A stretch of DNA of 64,000 nt. Source: Mimachlamys varia (lineage: Eukaryota; Mollusca; Bivalvia; Pectinida; Pectinidae). The stretch spans positions 5,222,701 to 5,286,700 of the forward strand of contig OX392541.1 of the NCBI GenBank assembly GCA_947623455.1. The letters run 5' to 3'. A program made the position numbers and the translations under genes. Below the pieces are notes generated by a model. It worked only from the letters and a program-made list of their open reading frames with translations, made no database searches and was not told the origin of the DNA. Of this stretch, positions 26,823-38,747 are shown piece by piece (the stretch's first letter is position 1; each line of letters begins with the position of its first letter).

Positions 26823-29800
26823 GACAGCAGGCAGGATCAACGACAGACACAAACAACAACAACAGACAGGAGCAACGACAGGCAAAAACAACAACAACAG
26901 ACAGGAGCAACGACAGGCATAAACAAAAACAGCAGGCAGGAGCAACGACAGGCACAAACAACAACAACATCAGGCAGGAACAACGACAGGCACAAACAAC
27001 AACAGCAGACAGGAGCAACGACAGGTACAAACAACAACATCAGACAGGAGCAACGACAGGCACAAACAACTACAACAGACAGGAGCAACGACAGGCACAA
27101 ACAACAACAGCAGGCAGGAGCAACGACAGGCACAAACAACAACAGCAGGCAGGAGCAACGACAGGTACAAACAACAACAACAGCAGGCAGGAACAACGAC
27201 AGGCACAAACAACAACAGCAGGCAGGAGCAACGACAGGCACAAACAACAACAGCAGGCAGGAGCAACGACAGGAACAAACAACAACAACAGCAGGCAGGA
27301 ACAACGACAGGTACAAACAACAACAGCAGGCAGGAGCAACGACAGGTACAAACAACAACAACAGCAGGCAGGAACAACGACAGGCACAAACAACAACAAC
27401 AGACAGGAGCAACGACAGGCACAAACAACAACATCAGACAGGAGCAACGACAGGCACAAACAACAACAACAGGCAGGAGCAACGACAGGCACAAACAACA
27501 ACAACAGACAGGAGCAACGACAGGCACAAACAACAACAACAGGCAGGAGCAACGACAGGCACAAACAACAACAACAGGCAGAAGCAACGACAGGCACAAA
27601 CAACAACAGCAGACAGGGGAAACGACAGGCACAAACAACAACAACAGACAGGAGCAACGACAGGCACAAACAACAACAACAGCAGGCTGGAACAACGACA
27701 GGCACAAACAACAACAACAGACAGGAGCAACGACAGGCACAAACAACAACAACAGGCAGGAGCAACGACAGGTACAAACAACAACAGCAGACAGGAGCAA
27801 CGACAGGCACAAACAACAACAACAACAGGCAGGAACAACGACAGGCATAAACAACAACAGCAGGCAGGAGCAACGACAGGCACAAACAACAACAGCAACA
27901 GGCAGGAACAACGACAGGCATAAACAACAACAGCAGACAGGAGCAACGACAGGCACAAACAACAACAACAGACAGGAGCAACGACAGGCACAAACAACAA
28001 CAGCAGACAGGAGCAACGACAGGCACAAACAACAACAACAACAGGCAGGAACAACGACAGGCATAAACAACAACAGCAGGCAGGAGCAACGACAGGCATA
28101 AACAACAACAACAGACAGGAGCAACGACAGGCACAAACAACAACAACAGCAGGCAGGAGCAACGACAGGTACAAACAACAACAACAGACAGGAGCAACGA
28201 CAGGCACAAACAACAACAGACAGGCAGGAGCAACGACAGGCACAAACAACAACAGCAGACAGGAGCAACGACAGGCACAAACAACAACAGACAGGCAGGA
28301 GCAACGACAGGCACAAACAACAACAGCAGACAGGAGCAACGACAGGCACAAACAACAACAACAGGCAGGAGCAACGACAGGCACAAACAACAACAGCAGA
28401 CAGGGGAAACGACAGGCACAAACAACAACAACAGACAGGAGCAACGACAGGCACAAACAACAACAGCAGGCAGGAGCAACGACAGGCACAAACAACAACA
28501 GCAGGCAGGAGCAACGACAGGCACAAACAACAACAGCAGGCAGGAGCAACGACAGGCACAAACAACAACAACAGACAGGAGCAACGACAGGCACAAACAA
28601 CAACAACAGACAGGAGCAACGACAGGCACAAACAACAACAGCAGACAGGGGAAACGACAGGCACAAACAACAACAACAGGCAGGAGCAACGACAGGCATA
28701 AACAAAAACAGCAGGCAGGAGCAACGACAGGCATAAACAAAAACCGCAGGCAGGAGCAACGACAGGCACAAACAAAAACAGCAGGCAGGAGCAACGACAG
28801 GCATAAACAAAAACAGCAGGCAGGAGCAACGACAGGCACAAACAAAAACAGCAGGCAGGAGCAACGACAGGCACAAACAACAACAACAGCAGGCTGGAAT
28901 AACGACAGGCACAAACAACAACAGCAGGCAGGAGCAACGACAGGTACAAACAACAACAGACAGGCAGGAGCAACGACAGGCACAAACAACAACAGCAGAC
29001 AGGAGCAACGACAGGCACAAACAACAACAGCAGACAGGAGCAACGACAGGCATTAACAACAACAACAGGCAGGAGCAACGACAGGCACAAACAACAACAG
29101 CAGACAGGAGCAACGACAGGCACAAACAACAACAACAGCAGGCAGGAGCAACGACAGGCACAAACAACAACAACAGGCAGGAGCAACGACAGGCACAAAC
29201 AACAACAGCAGACAGGAGCAACGACAGGCACGCACAAACAACAACAGCAGGCAGGAGCAACGACAGGCACAAACAACAACAACAGACAGGAGCAACGACA
29301 GGCACAAACAACAACAACAGACAGGAGCAACGACAGGCACAAACAACAACAACAGACAGGAGCAACGACAGGCACAAACAACAACAGCAGACAGGAGCAA
29401 CGACAGGCATTAACAACAACAACAGGCAGGAGCAACGACAGGCACAAACAACAACAGCAGCAGGCAGGAGCAACGACAGGCACAAACAACAACAGCAGAC
29501 AGGAGCAACGACAGGCACAAACAACAACAACAGACAGGAGCAACGACAGGCATAAACAACAACAACAGACAGGAGCAACGACAGGCACAAACAACAACAA
29601 CAGCAGGCAGGAGCAACGACAGGCACAAACAACAACAGCAGACAGGAGCAACGACAGGCACGCACAAACAACAACAGCAGGCAGGAGCAACGACAGGCAC
29701 AAACAACAACAACAGACAGGAGCAACGACAGGCACAAACAACAACAGCAGGCAGGAGCAACGACAGGCATAAACAACAACAACAGACAGGAGCAACGACA

Positions 29801-30967
29801 GGCATAAACAACAACAACAGGCAGGAGCAACGACAGGCACAAACAACAACAGCAGGCAGGAGCAGCGACAGGCACAAACAACGACAGCAGGCAGGAGCAA
29901 CGACAGGCACAAACAACAACAACAGGCAGGAGCAACGACAGGCACAAACAACAACAACAGACAGGAGCAACGACAGGCACAAACAACAACAATAGGCAGG
30001 AGCAACGACAGGCACAAATAACAACAACAGGCAGGAGCAACGACAGGCACAAACAACAACAACAGACAGGGGCAACGACAGGCACAAACAACAACAACAG
30101 GCAGGAGCAACGACAGGCACAAACAACAACAGCAGGCAGGAGCAGCGACAGGCACAAACAACGACAGCAGGCAGGAGCAACGACAGGCACAAACAACAAC
30201 AACAGGCAGGAGCAACGACAGGCACAAACAACAACAACAGACAGGAGCAACGACAGGCATAAACAACAACAACAGACAGGAGCAACGACAGGCACAAACA
30301 ACAACAACAGCAGGCAGGAGCAACGACAGGCACAAACAACGACAATAGGCAGGAGCAACGACAGGCACAAACAACAACAGCAGGCAGGAGCAACGACAGG
30401 CACAAACAACAACAGCAGACAGGAGCAACGACAGGCACAAACAACAACAACAGCAGGCTGGAACAACGACAGGCATAAACAACAACAACAGGTAGGAGCA
30501 ATGACAGGCATAAACAACGACAACAACAGCAGGCAGGAGCAATCACAGGCATAAACAACAACAATAGGCAGGAGCAACGACAGGCACAAACAACAACAAC
30601 AGCAGGCAGGAGCAACGACAGGCATAAACAACAACAACAGGTAGGAGCAATGACAGGCATAAACAACGACAACAACAGACAGGAGCAATCACAGGCATAA
30701 ACAACGACAACATCAGACAGGAGCAACGACAGGCACAAACAACAACAACAGCAGACAGGAGCAACGACAGGCACAAACAACAACAACAGCAGACAGGAGC
30801 AACGACAGGCACAAACAACAACAGCAAGCAGGAGCAACGACAGGCACAAACAACAACAACAGACAGGGGCAACGACAGACACAAACAACAACAGCAGGCA
30901 GGAGCAATAACAGGCATAAACAACAACAGCAGGCAGGAGCAATAACAGGCATAAACAACAACAGGGA
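26823..30967. repeat. 35-bp minisatellite, ~117 copies
   Basis: Core words are ggagcaacgacaggcacaaa and caacaacagcaggca; the modal period is 35 bp with +3-bp variants (one more caa/cag). The minus strand has no stop codon in any of the three registers of the consensus, so runs of up to 1190 codons appear, composed only of Cys, Leu, Val, Ala, Pro and Arg motifs such as CACRCSCLLLLFVPVVAP. A coding repeat would not be expected to cycle through all three frames, so these are artefacts. Local duplications are visible, for example ggagcagcgac at 29858 and 30138, 280 bp (8 units) apart. Confidence 0.96.
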
Positions 30968-30981
30968 AAACAAGGTGTTTG

Positions 30982-31995
30982 TAGCAAAGCTGCTGGACAC
31001 AAACTCATGAAAATATTAAGGTTTTACGAAAACCCAAATACATGTTGAAAAGAGATTCACTTTTAAATATATATAAATCTTTTGTTTTACCAGATTTTTA
31101 ATATGCCTGTGGATTATCGGATGGTTGTACTGTTTTTGAATCCGAACAATAAGAAAAAGCACAAAGACAGGTTGCTCGAGTTATAACAGGACTGCCTTCG
31201 TATGCAAAAAATGATTCATTATATTTCGAAACTGGTTAAGAAACACTATGAGAAAGGTGAAAAAGGCGGAAATTGAATATTTTATATAAAATGAAAAATA
31301 ATTTAACCCCCAGATATTTATCGACCCTTTTGCCAAACACAGTGGTTGACAGCAATCGATACAATTTACGGAACCAATATAATTACAGTATTCCTTCTTT
31401 TAAACAGTCTTCAAGTAACTTATCTTTTCTGCCATCAAGTTTAAATCTTTGGGATTCATTAGACAATGAAACAAAAACATTGTCATTTTTGAAAAGCTTC
31501 AAATCTTCTATATATAATAGTGTCAATTCGTCTCCACCATCTTATTATAATTTTGGCGAACGTAAGATAAATATATTACACACGAGACTCAGGCATCAAT
31601 GCAGTTCGTTGAAAAACGATTGGTTCCGTGTTAAGATTGTTGACATTCATACGAGAATGTTGGCCATTTTTCTTAGAAAGCAAGCTTTTTAATACAGCAC
31701 GAGTTGCACTTTTTCATAAATCAATTCATTGAATATTAATCCAGTTAATTAAGGTCTATGTTTTTTTTTTATTTGGCAACGAAACTCTGTCCGTAGATAC
31801 AGACACGTGCAACTTTTCATCAAATCCAGCAACGGGTTTTAAGTTAAATATTATTCATTGAAAAAATGTATTGCATGCCTTGTTAAATGTTATCATGTAA
31901 ATAATTAGATGTACTGTATTAGAGGAAAAGGCGTTGATAAGTTGGAATAACTTGTGCCTAATCCTCTACTCAGCATTGGGGTAATAAATATATTT
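30982..31995 (+). pseudogene. Degenerate 3' end of a non-LTR retrotransposon (LINE)
   Basis: Reading from about 31020, one frame shows the region that follows the reverse-transcriptase palm in CR1/L2/Jockey-type ORF2 proteins: a LKRDSLLNIYKSFVLP-like stretch, then AQRQVARVITGLPSY, then an open frame 31273-31692 ending with a PPSYYNFGERKINILHTRLR segment. At least five in-frame stops (in ttt-taa, caa-taa, ggt-taa, cta-tga and agg-tga contexts, 31096-31255) and an apparent frameshift near 31020 disable it. The catalytic palm is absent, as expected for a 5'-truncated copy. The AT-rich tail, with ggggtaataaatatatttc near 31979-31997, is probably its 3' UTR. It begins immediately after the 35-bp array. 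Confidence 0.75.
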
Positions 31996-32404
31996 CAATC
32001 AAAACACAAACTTTTGGTTATGAAAAGAATATTGACAAAAAAACACGAGAGAACGTACCGGGAACTTGGATACAATTGTAATATCTATTCTTAAGTCTTT
32101 TAATAATTCTGCCTTTCAGGATGATTCCGTTCACTTCAAAGTTGGATTATTGTCGCTGAAGTATCATTAACACACAGATTTGTATCTTGTCAAAATTACA
32201 GCGGTTTTCACGAATATTTAATTTGGTAGTGATTTTTGGATAAAATATCAACCGTTCTCCGGCTAGAGTGTCAATCGTATATACCCCATTTGAATAACAT
32301 TTATTATCCTGAGCTATTGTGCCTAAACGCCGTTGCTGTTATTTCGTCTGACATGTGTGAAACATATACTATAGTATCATAGGACGAAGAACAGCGTGAA
32401 GATT

Positions 32405-32480
32405 GTGTCGTTGCCTGTGCTCGAACCCACAACCCTTGGCTCTTGGACAGCTCTATGCTTTACCGCTGATCATGAGTCAG
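32405..32480 (-). mobile_element. tRNA-like SINE head or tRNA relic
   Basis: The minus strand reads gatcagcggtaaagc, close to a tRNA box A, and 35-40 nt further gggttcgagcac, a good box B (GGTTCGANNCC). An anticodon-arm-like gagctgtccaagagc sits between them. The acceptor arm does not close clearly, so I favour a tRNA-derived SINE fragment over a working tRNA. Confidence 0.45.
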
Positions 32481-32980
32481 AAGGAAAATAAACACCATGT
32501 ATCTTAAATTAATGTACAACTATTTGCTTTTCGCTTAATAAATGTGTTGGTACTCGAACACCACAAGCCAGGTTCTAATTGTCTGTAACGAGGGCCATGA
32601 ATACCATTTGTAATGTACGTAGTGTGCTTCCTCAGGGGATCGCACTCTCGATCTATAGGTTCCTCATCAGACGCTAGAAATTCACTCTGGCCCGAAGCTA
32701 AAAATGTATCTTAATTAATCATGTGTACAATTTAAATATGCCACATTTATATCGTATTTAGGAAGAAAACCATGATATTTATATTTATTAATTAATTTTT
32801 ATTAGTTTGATCATGTCACGCCAAGCAAAAAAAACACAACATCATCATGCCGTCATCAGAAAAGCGCGGGAGTTTGTAGCGTAATTTGGGACGCCAGATT
32901 TTAGTGACGTGCACGCTTGATAACCAAAGCGACATCTTAACGGGTTGCTACAGTCAGGCTAGAAAGCGCAGTTAGAATAG

Positions 32981-32988
32981 TTTATAAG
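32981..32988 (+). promoter_or_regulatory. TATA-like element upstream of the 33.0-kb ORF
   Basis: tttataag lies about 60 bp before the ATG at 33045, a spacing that would leave a leader of about 30 nt. Support is positional only. Confidence 0.2.
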
Positions 32989-33044
32989 TTCCGTTGCATT
33001 CAAGAGGTTTTCATCAAACGGGAAAATCATAGCATGTACTAAAT

Positions 33045-33239
33045 ATGAATACCGTGGTGTCAGCTTTTATATTTTTACAGACCGTATGCGGCCTTAACCC
33101 CAGAAGGCTTTCACTCATGGAGAAGCACCGGAAGTGCAAAAAAAAGTGTTTACAGATTCGAACCCTGCGGCGCTTCGAATGCGACAAACGGCAGCTGTGC
33201 ACGACAGCAAAAATTGGGTTGCATTATCAAAGCAGTTAG
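33045..33239 (+). CDS. Candidate small secreted basic Cys peptide, or exon in another frame
   Basis: A 64-codon ORF starts MNTVVSAFIFLQTVCG, which reads as a signal peptide. The remaining ~48 residues are strongly basic, with four cysteines spaced C-x3-C-x10-C-x5-C. The ATG has A at -3 and an in-frame TAG at 33030-33032; a TATA-like element sits 60 bp upstream. I recognise no family. A rival reading exists: ttttatatttttacag|A ending at 33080 is a good splice acceptor, and the next frame stays open for 62 codons to a TAA at 33268, with YRFEPCGASNATNGSC and a possible GTTAGT donor at 33235. Only one of the two can be the main product, and both may be chance. A diverged inverted copy of part of it lies at 33657-33707. 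Confidence 0.3.
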   Translation: MNTVVSAFIFLQTVCGLNPRRLSLMEKHRKCKKKCLQIRTLRRFECDKRQLCTTAKIGLHYQSS

Positions 33240-33710
33240 TTTAGTATTTGTCTTACCGGAAGTAAAATAATGTATGTGAAAGCGAAAGTAAAAGTTCAGT
33301 GCCCACCAAATATACGACAGCATGGATTTTAATTATTTAATAGAAGGCATATAGGGGTTTGTGGCACGGAAGACCGCCATCCAATGACAGCGTAAAGCCT
33401 CCGTGTGCAGTGACGTCAAATACATTGAATATGCAGAACTGGCCGACAAGTCTTTCGGATATGTTCAGAATTATTCCAATAGTTTAAGTATGTGGTAACA
33501 AATTCTTCATTGTGCCAAATTTACTGAAATTCATGCATTAATATGATAAACAATATTTAAATATATCAATAAAACGTATTGATAATGATTTATATTGGTG
33601 TTTTTGATAAATTTCTAAAAATAAGTACGAAACTACAAAGTAAAAAGTCAGCATTACACAGCTGCCGTTTGTGGCATTCCGGCGCTTCGCGCCGCTTGGG
33701 GGTTTGAAAA
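33240..33710. other. Low-copy spacer ending in a GC-rich module
   Basis: Contains a CRE octamer TGACGTCA at 33411-33418 and, at 33657-33707, an inverted, diverged copy of the module at 33162-33201 (shared acaaacggcagctgtg, rich in GGCGC). No further gene is seen. Confidence 0.45.
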
Positions 33711-35512
33711 AAAACCGACAGGCAAAAACAACAATAAGCAAAAAACAACAACAGGCAGAAACACAACAACAGACCAAATAAACGAAAGACCGAAACAATA
33801 AAAGGCAAAAAACAACAACAGGCAAAAACAGCGAAAGGCAAAAACAACAACAGAGACAAAAACGACAGGCAAAAACAATTGTCAGAAACACACGACAGGC
33901 TAAAACAACAGGAAAAAATCGACATGGAAAAGAACAATAGAAAAAAACAACAGGCAGAAAAACAATAAGTAAAAACAACGAGAGACAATAACAACGACAG
34001 GCAATAACAACGACAATAGATTAAAACAACGACAGGCAAAAAACAACGACAGGCAAAACTGACAATTGGCAAAACAAAGACAGGCAGAACAACGACAGGC
34101 AAAAACAACAGGCAAGACAACGACAGGCAAAACTGACAATAGGCAAAAACAACGACAGGCGAAACAACGACAGGCAAAACAACGACAGGCAAAACAACGA
34201 CAGGCAAAAACAACGACAGGCAAAAACAACGACAGGCAAAACAACGACAGGCAAAACAACGACATGCAAAAACAACAACAGGCAAAACAACGACAGGCAA
34301 TAACAACGACAGGCAAAACAACGACAGGCAAAACAACGACAGGAAAAACAAAAACAGGCAAAACAACGACAGGCAAAACTGACAACAGGCAAAACAACGA
34401 CAGGCAAAACAACGACAGGAAAAACAAAAACAGGCAAAACAACGACAGGCAAAACTGACAACAGGCAAAACAACGACAGGCAAAACAACGACAGGCAAAA
34501 CCGACAATAGGCAAAAACAACGACAGGCAAAACTGACAATAGGCAAAAACAACAACAGGCAAAACCGACAATAGGCAAAAACAACAACAGGCAAAACCGA
34601 CAATAGGCAAAATGTAAGACAGGTAAAACAACGTCAGGCAAAAACGATAATAGGCAAAACAACGACAGGCAAAACCGACAATAGGCAAAAACAACGATAA
34701 GCAAAAAAACGGCAGGCAAAATCGACATCAGGCAAAACAACGACAGGCAAAACAACGACAGGCAAAACAACGACAGGCAAAACCAACAATAGGCAAAAAC
34801 AACGACAGGCAAAAACAACAACAGGCAAAACCGACAATAGGCAAAAACTAAGACAGGTAAAACAACGTCAGGCAAAAACGATAATAGGCAAAACAACGAC
34901 AGGCAAAACCGACAATAGGCAAAAACAACGATAAGCAAAAAAACGGCAGGCAAAATCGACATCAGGCAAAACAACGGCAGGCAAAAACAACAACAGACAA
35001 CACAACGATAGGCAAAAACGACAACAGGAAAAACAACGACATGCAAAACAGCAACAGGCAAAACAACGACATGCAAAAACAACAACAGGCAAAACAACGA
35101 CATGCAAAAACGATAATAGGCAAAACAACGACAGGCAAAATCGACATCAGGCAAAACAACGACATGCAAAACAACAACAGGCAAAACCGACAATAGGCAA
35201 AAACAAAAACAGGTAAAACAAAAACAGACAAAACAACGATAGGCAAAAACGACGACAGGCAAAACAACGACAGGAAAAAACGACGACAGGCAAAACAAAG
35301 ACATACAAAAACAACAACAGACAAAACAACGACAGGAAAAAACGACGACAGGCAAAACACAACGACAGGCAAAAACAACGAGGGTCAAAAACAACGACAA
35401 AAAACTACAGCAGACAAAAACAACGACAGGAAATAACAACAACAAGAAAAAACAAAAGAAAAAAACCAGAGGCAGACAAAACAACAAACAGAAATGACGA
35501 CAGGCAGAAATA
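33711..35512. repeat. Irregular 15-18-bp repeat, related to the 35-bp array
   Basis: Interleaved units aacaacgacaggcaaa and accgacaataggcaaa, with many short indels. It shares the caacgacaggca word with the 35-bp array at 26.8-31.0 kb but not its period. Minus-strand frames up to 488 codons (FACRCFCLLLFLPVVV-like) and a plus frame of 130 codons are repeat shadows. An inner stretch of about 250 bp repeats almost exactly (34633-34735 versus 34872-34974, spacing ~239). Confidence 0.93.
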
Positions 35513-35560
35513 CCTTTCTAAGGGGTTTTCACATGTTCCCATATAGTTCTAAGTTTTTAT
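35513..35560. other. Short unique linker copied with the arrays
   Basis: The linker aaggggttttcacatgttcc onwards joins the 15-18-bp repeat to the 24-bp repeat. It recurs exactly 860 bp downstream at 36373-36420, showing that the junction itself was duplicated. Confidence 0.85.
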
Positions 35561-36152
35561 CACTTAGTACAACTTAAGGGTACTCACACTGTACAACTCA
35601 GTGGTACTCACGGTGTACAACTCAGTGGTACTCACGGTGAACAACTTAGTGGTACTCACAGTGTACAACTTAATGGTACTCACAGTGTACAACTTAGTGG
35701 TACTCACAGTGTACAACTTAATGGTTCTCACAGTGTACAACTCAGTGGTACTCACGGTGTACAACTAAGTGGTACTCACAGTGTACAACTTAATGGTACT
35801 CACAGTGTACAACTTAGTGGTACTCACAGTGTACAACTTAGTGGTACTCACAGTGTACAACTTAATGGTACTCACACTGAACAACTTAATGGTACACTGT
35901 ACTCACAGTGTACAACTAAGTGGTACTCACAGTGTACCACTTAATGGTACTCACACTGTACAAATCAGTGGTACTCACGGTGAACAACTTAGTGGTGCAC
36001 ACAGTGTACAACTCAGTGGTACTCACGGTGTACAACTTAATGGTATTCACAGTGTACAACTAAGTGGTACTCACAGTGTACAACTTAATGGTACTCACAC
36101 TGTACAACTTAGTGGTACTCACATTGTACAACTTAGTGATACTCACACTGTA
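35561..36152. repeat. 24-bp minisatellite, first block (~24 copies)
   Basis: Unit gtacaacttagtggtactca plus cagt, 24 bp. Variants: ctcag, cttaatgg, cggt, cact, tgaacaac. The period is a multiple of three, so frames on both strands stay open as 8-residue repeats (LYTVSTTK on minus, VLTVYNLV on plus). These are not supported as genes. Confidence 0.94.
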
Positions 36153-36427
36153 AAAACGACGACAGGCAAAACAACGACATACAAAAACAACAACAGACAA
36201 AACAACGACAGGAAAAAACGACGACAGGCAAAACACAACGAGGGTCAAAAACAACGACAAAAAACTACAGCAGACAAAAACAACGACAGGAAATAACAAC
36301 AACAAGAAAAAACAAAAGAAAAAAACCAGAGGCAGACAAAACAACAAACAGAAATGACGACAGGCAGAAATACCTTTCTAAGGGGTTTTCACATGTTCCC
36401 ATATAGTTCTAAGTTTTTATCACTTAG
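36153..36427. repeat. Duplicated copy of the 15-18-bp repeat end and linker
   Basis: Near-exact copy of 35277-35567, offset 876 bp on its left part and 860 bp after a 16-bp deletion (the copy lacks one acaggcaaaaacaacg). It splits the 24-bp array into two blocks. Confidence 0.92.
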
Positions 36428-37050
36428 TACAACTTAAGGGTACTCACACTGTACAACTCAGTGGTACTCACGGTGTACAACTCAGTGGTACTCACGGTGA
36501 ACAACTTAGTGGTACTCACAGTGTACAACTTAATGGTACTCACAGTGTACAACTTAGTGGTACTCACAGTGTACAACTTAGTGGTACTCACAGTGTACAA
36601 CTTAATGGTACTCACGGTGTACAACTTAGTGGTACTCACACTGTACAACTCAGTGGTACTCACGGTGAACAATTTAGTGGTACTCACAGTGTACAAATTA
36701 ATGGTACTCACACTGTACAACTTAGTGGTACTCACAGTGTACAACTTAGTGATACTCACACTGTACAACTTAATGGTACTCACACTGTACAACTTAGTGG
36801 TACTCACGTTGTACAACTCAGTGGTACTCACAGTGTACAACTTAGTTGTACTCACAGTGTACAACTTAGTGGTACTCACAGTGTTCAACTGGTACTCACA
36901 GTGTACAACTCAGTGGTACTCACAGTGTACAACTTAGTGGTACTCACAGTGTAAAACTTAGTGGTACTCACAGTGTACAACTTAGTGGTACTCACGGTGT
37001 ACAACTTAGTGGTAGTCACAGTGTACAACTCAGTGGTACTCACGGTGTAA
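36428..37050. repeat. 24-bp minisatellite, second block (~26 copies)
   Basis: Same 24-bp unit as the block at 35561. Its first copies (36428-36580) match 35568-35720 copy for copy, confirming that the duplication extends into the array; later copies differ. It ends at gtaactgaactcgttttg. Confidence 0.94.
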
Positions 37051-37200
37051 CTGAACTCGTTTTGACACCACAACTGATTAGCCAGCTAGCTAAGACGACA
37101 ATTAAAAGTTATATCAATGAAATGAACGCTCCCTATATTAAAATTATATCCCTGTTACTCTAGATAACTAATGAAAAATTGGAATGTATAGAATTGTTTT
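37051..37200. other. Short unique spacer
   Basis: 150 bp of AT-rich sequence between the 24-bp and 31-bp arrays. Nothing is recognised in it. Confidence 0.5.
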
Positions 37201-37730
37201 CACGTCACGCTGGTTCACCCAGCCCCACGTCACGCTGGTTCACCCAGCCACCGGTGATCATCACGCTGGTTCACCCAGCCACCGGTGATCATCACGCTGG
37301 TTCACCCAGCCACCGGTGATCATCACGCTGGTTCACCAAGCCACCGGTGATCATCACGCTGGTTCATCCAGCCACCGGTGATCATCACGCTGGTTCACCC
37401 AGCCACCGGTGATCATCACGCTGGTTCACCCAGTCACCAGTGATCATCACGCTGGTTCACCCAGCCACCGGTGATCATCACGCTGGTTCACCCAGTCACC
37501 CGTGATCATCACGCTGGTTCACCCAGTCACCCGTGATCATCACGCTGGTTCACCCAGTCACCCGTGATCATCACGCTGGTTCACCCAGCCACCCGTGATC
37601 ATCACGCTGGTTCACCCAGCCACCGGTGATCATCACGCTGGTTCACCCAGCCACCGGTGATCATCACGCTGGTTCACCCAGCCACCGGTGATCATCACGC
37701 TGGTTCACCCAGCCACCTGTGATCATCAGA
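37201..37730. repeat. 31-bp minisatellite, ~17 copies
   Basis: Unit cacgctggttcacccagcca plus ccggtgatcat; starts at 37261 and 37292 give 31 bp. It is the GC-richest tandem array of the window. Most copies carry two palindromic hexamers, ACCGGT and TGATCA, the first lost in the cccgtg variants. Confidence 0.95.
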
Positions 37731-38444
37731 ATAAATCATTAACACTGGTCGGCCCTAACAATTGAATTCAATACCAAATCCCAATACGATATCTTGTCAC
37801 CGTCAATGGCAGTCATACATATCTAAGTAGGCACGTCATGCGACAGGCCGTAACTATATAAACACCAATATCTACAAACAGTCACGTTAAGTACAGGGAT
37901 AATGTGCGTTTTTATTGGTATCAAAGCATGACGCGGCAGGTGAATCTAGTACAGTTGTGGTTATTGTTCCGAGGCGTGAAATCCGGCAGTAAAGACTTCA
38001 GCTACGATCCGTTGTGTGTGATTTACGTTCATCTTTCGAGATAAAAAGGGGGGGCTACTCTGTTGGTGTCTTTGCTTGTCTCCGAGGTTTGCTGCAATCA
38101 TGTTAGTTACATTTACATGTATTGAGTAGAGACTTCGGTCATAGTTTGAAATCCACAAGAATCTCATTAAATTTATTGGTTTTATGACCCTTACTTTCTG
38201 TTTCGACTATACGTCATACCAATGTGTATCCCCCCATGTTTTGATCCCAAACATTCCTATTCCGTCGCTATAGCGACAAAACCGAAGTACAGGGCAGCAT
38301 ATTCCATTTTGTAAAGTTGTATATATTACCGAATTTCAAATTACAAAATCGCTTTTTCTTTTTTCTAAAAAAAATGTTACAATTTCTGCCGTACATAGAA
38401 CTCATAAAAAACGTTAACGGTGCATATTCGCCAGACGTACATTC
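37731..38444. other. Low-copy region
   Basis: No array. A 68-codon minus-strand frame (37961-38167) and plus-strand open stretches nearby lack recognisable domains and splice support. Nothing else is called. Confidence 0.45.
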
Positions 38445-38605
38445 CTTCTATCAGCACCTACGTTTCTCTCCACACCTGCATTCCTTCCTTCCATACTTGT
38501 ATTCCTTTTCGTCAAAGCTGCAACCCTTTTCACCGAAGCTGCAAGCCTTTTCACCAAAGCTGCAACCCTTTTTGTCAAAGCTGCATTCTTTCTTGCCATC
38601 CCTGC
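38445..38605. repeat. 21-bp degenerate repeat, ~7 copies
   Basis: Units of the form aagctgcaacccttttcacc plus one base. It stays open on both strands (plus 38317-38610 with KLQPFSP repeats; minus 38451-38687 with GEKGCSF repeats). No signal or domain is visible, so a coding role is possible but unsupported. Confidence 0.75.
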
Positions 38606-38747
38606 AATAATTTCGCCAATAGGATATAGAGCCTTTCAACATAGTCATAAATGTCATTTGGTAACATATTAACATCTGCACCTGCAACCCACTAAAAGAA
38701 CATTCCCAGCAGCAATGCTTTCAATAAAAGCAGTTGTTCTCGAGGCG

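Larger units (their letters stand above)
31996..33044. other. Low-copy region with a SINE-like head
   Basis: Apart from the tRNA-like sequence at 32405-32480 and a TATA-like element at 32981-32988, I see no exon. The stretch 32560-32700 is less AT-rich and may be an old dispersed repeat, without clear ends. Confidence 0.45.

Noticed and set aside
26970..30688. Minus-strand frames of 1190 and 1084 codons
   Set aside because: They lie wholly within the 35-bp array, all three registers are open, and the products are cyclic low-complexity strings with no unique domain or flanking exon.
32405..32480. Functional tRNA gene on the minus strand
   Set aside because: Boxes A and B are plausible, but no closed acceptor stem can be drawn, so it was kept only as a SINE-like relic.
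33538..35487. Long minus-strand Cys/Phe/Leu frames (up to 488 codons)
   Set aside because: Repeat shadows of the 15-18-bp array; they change register with each indel.
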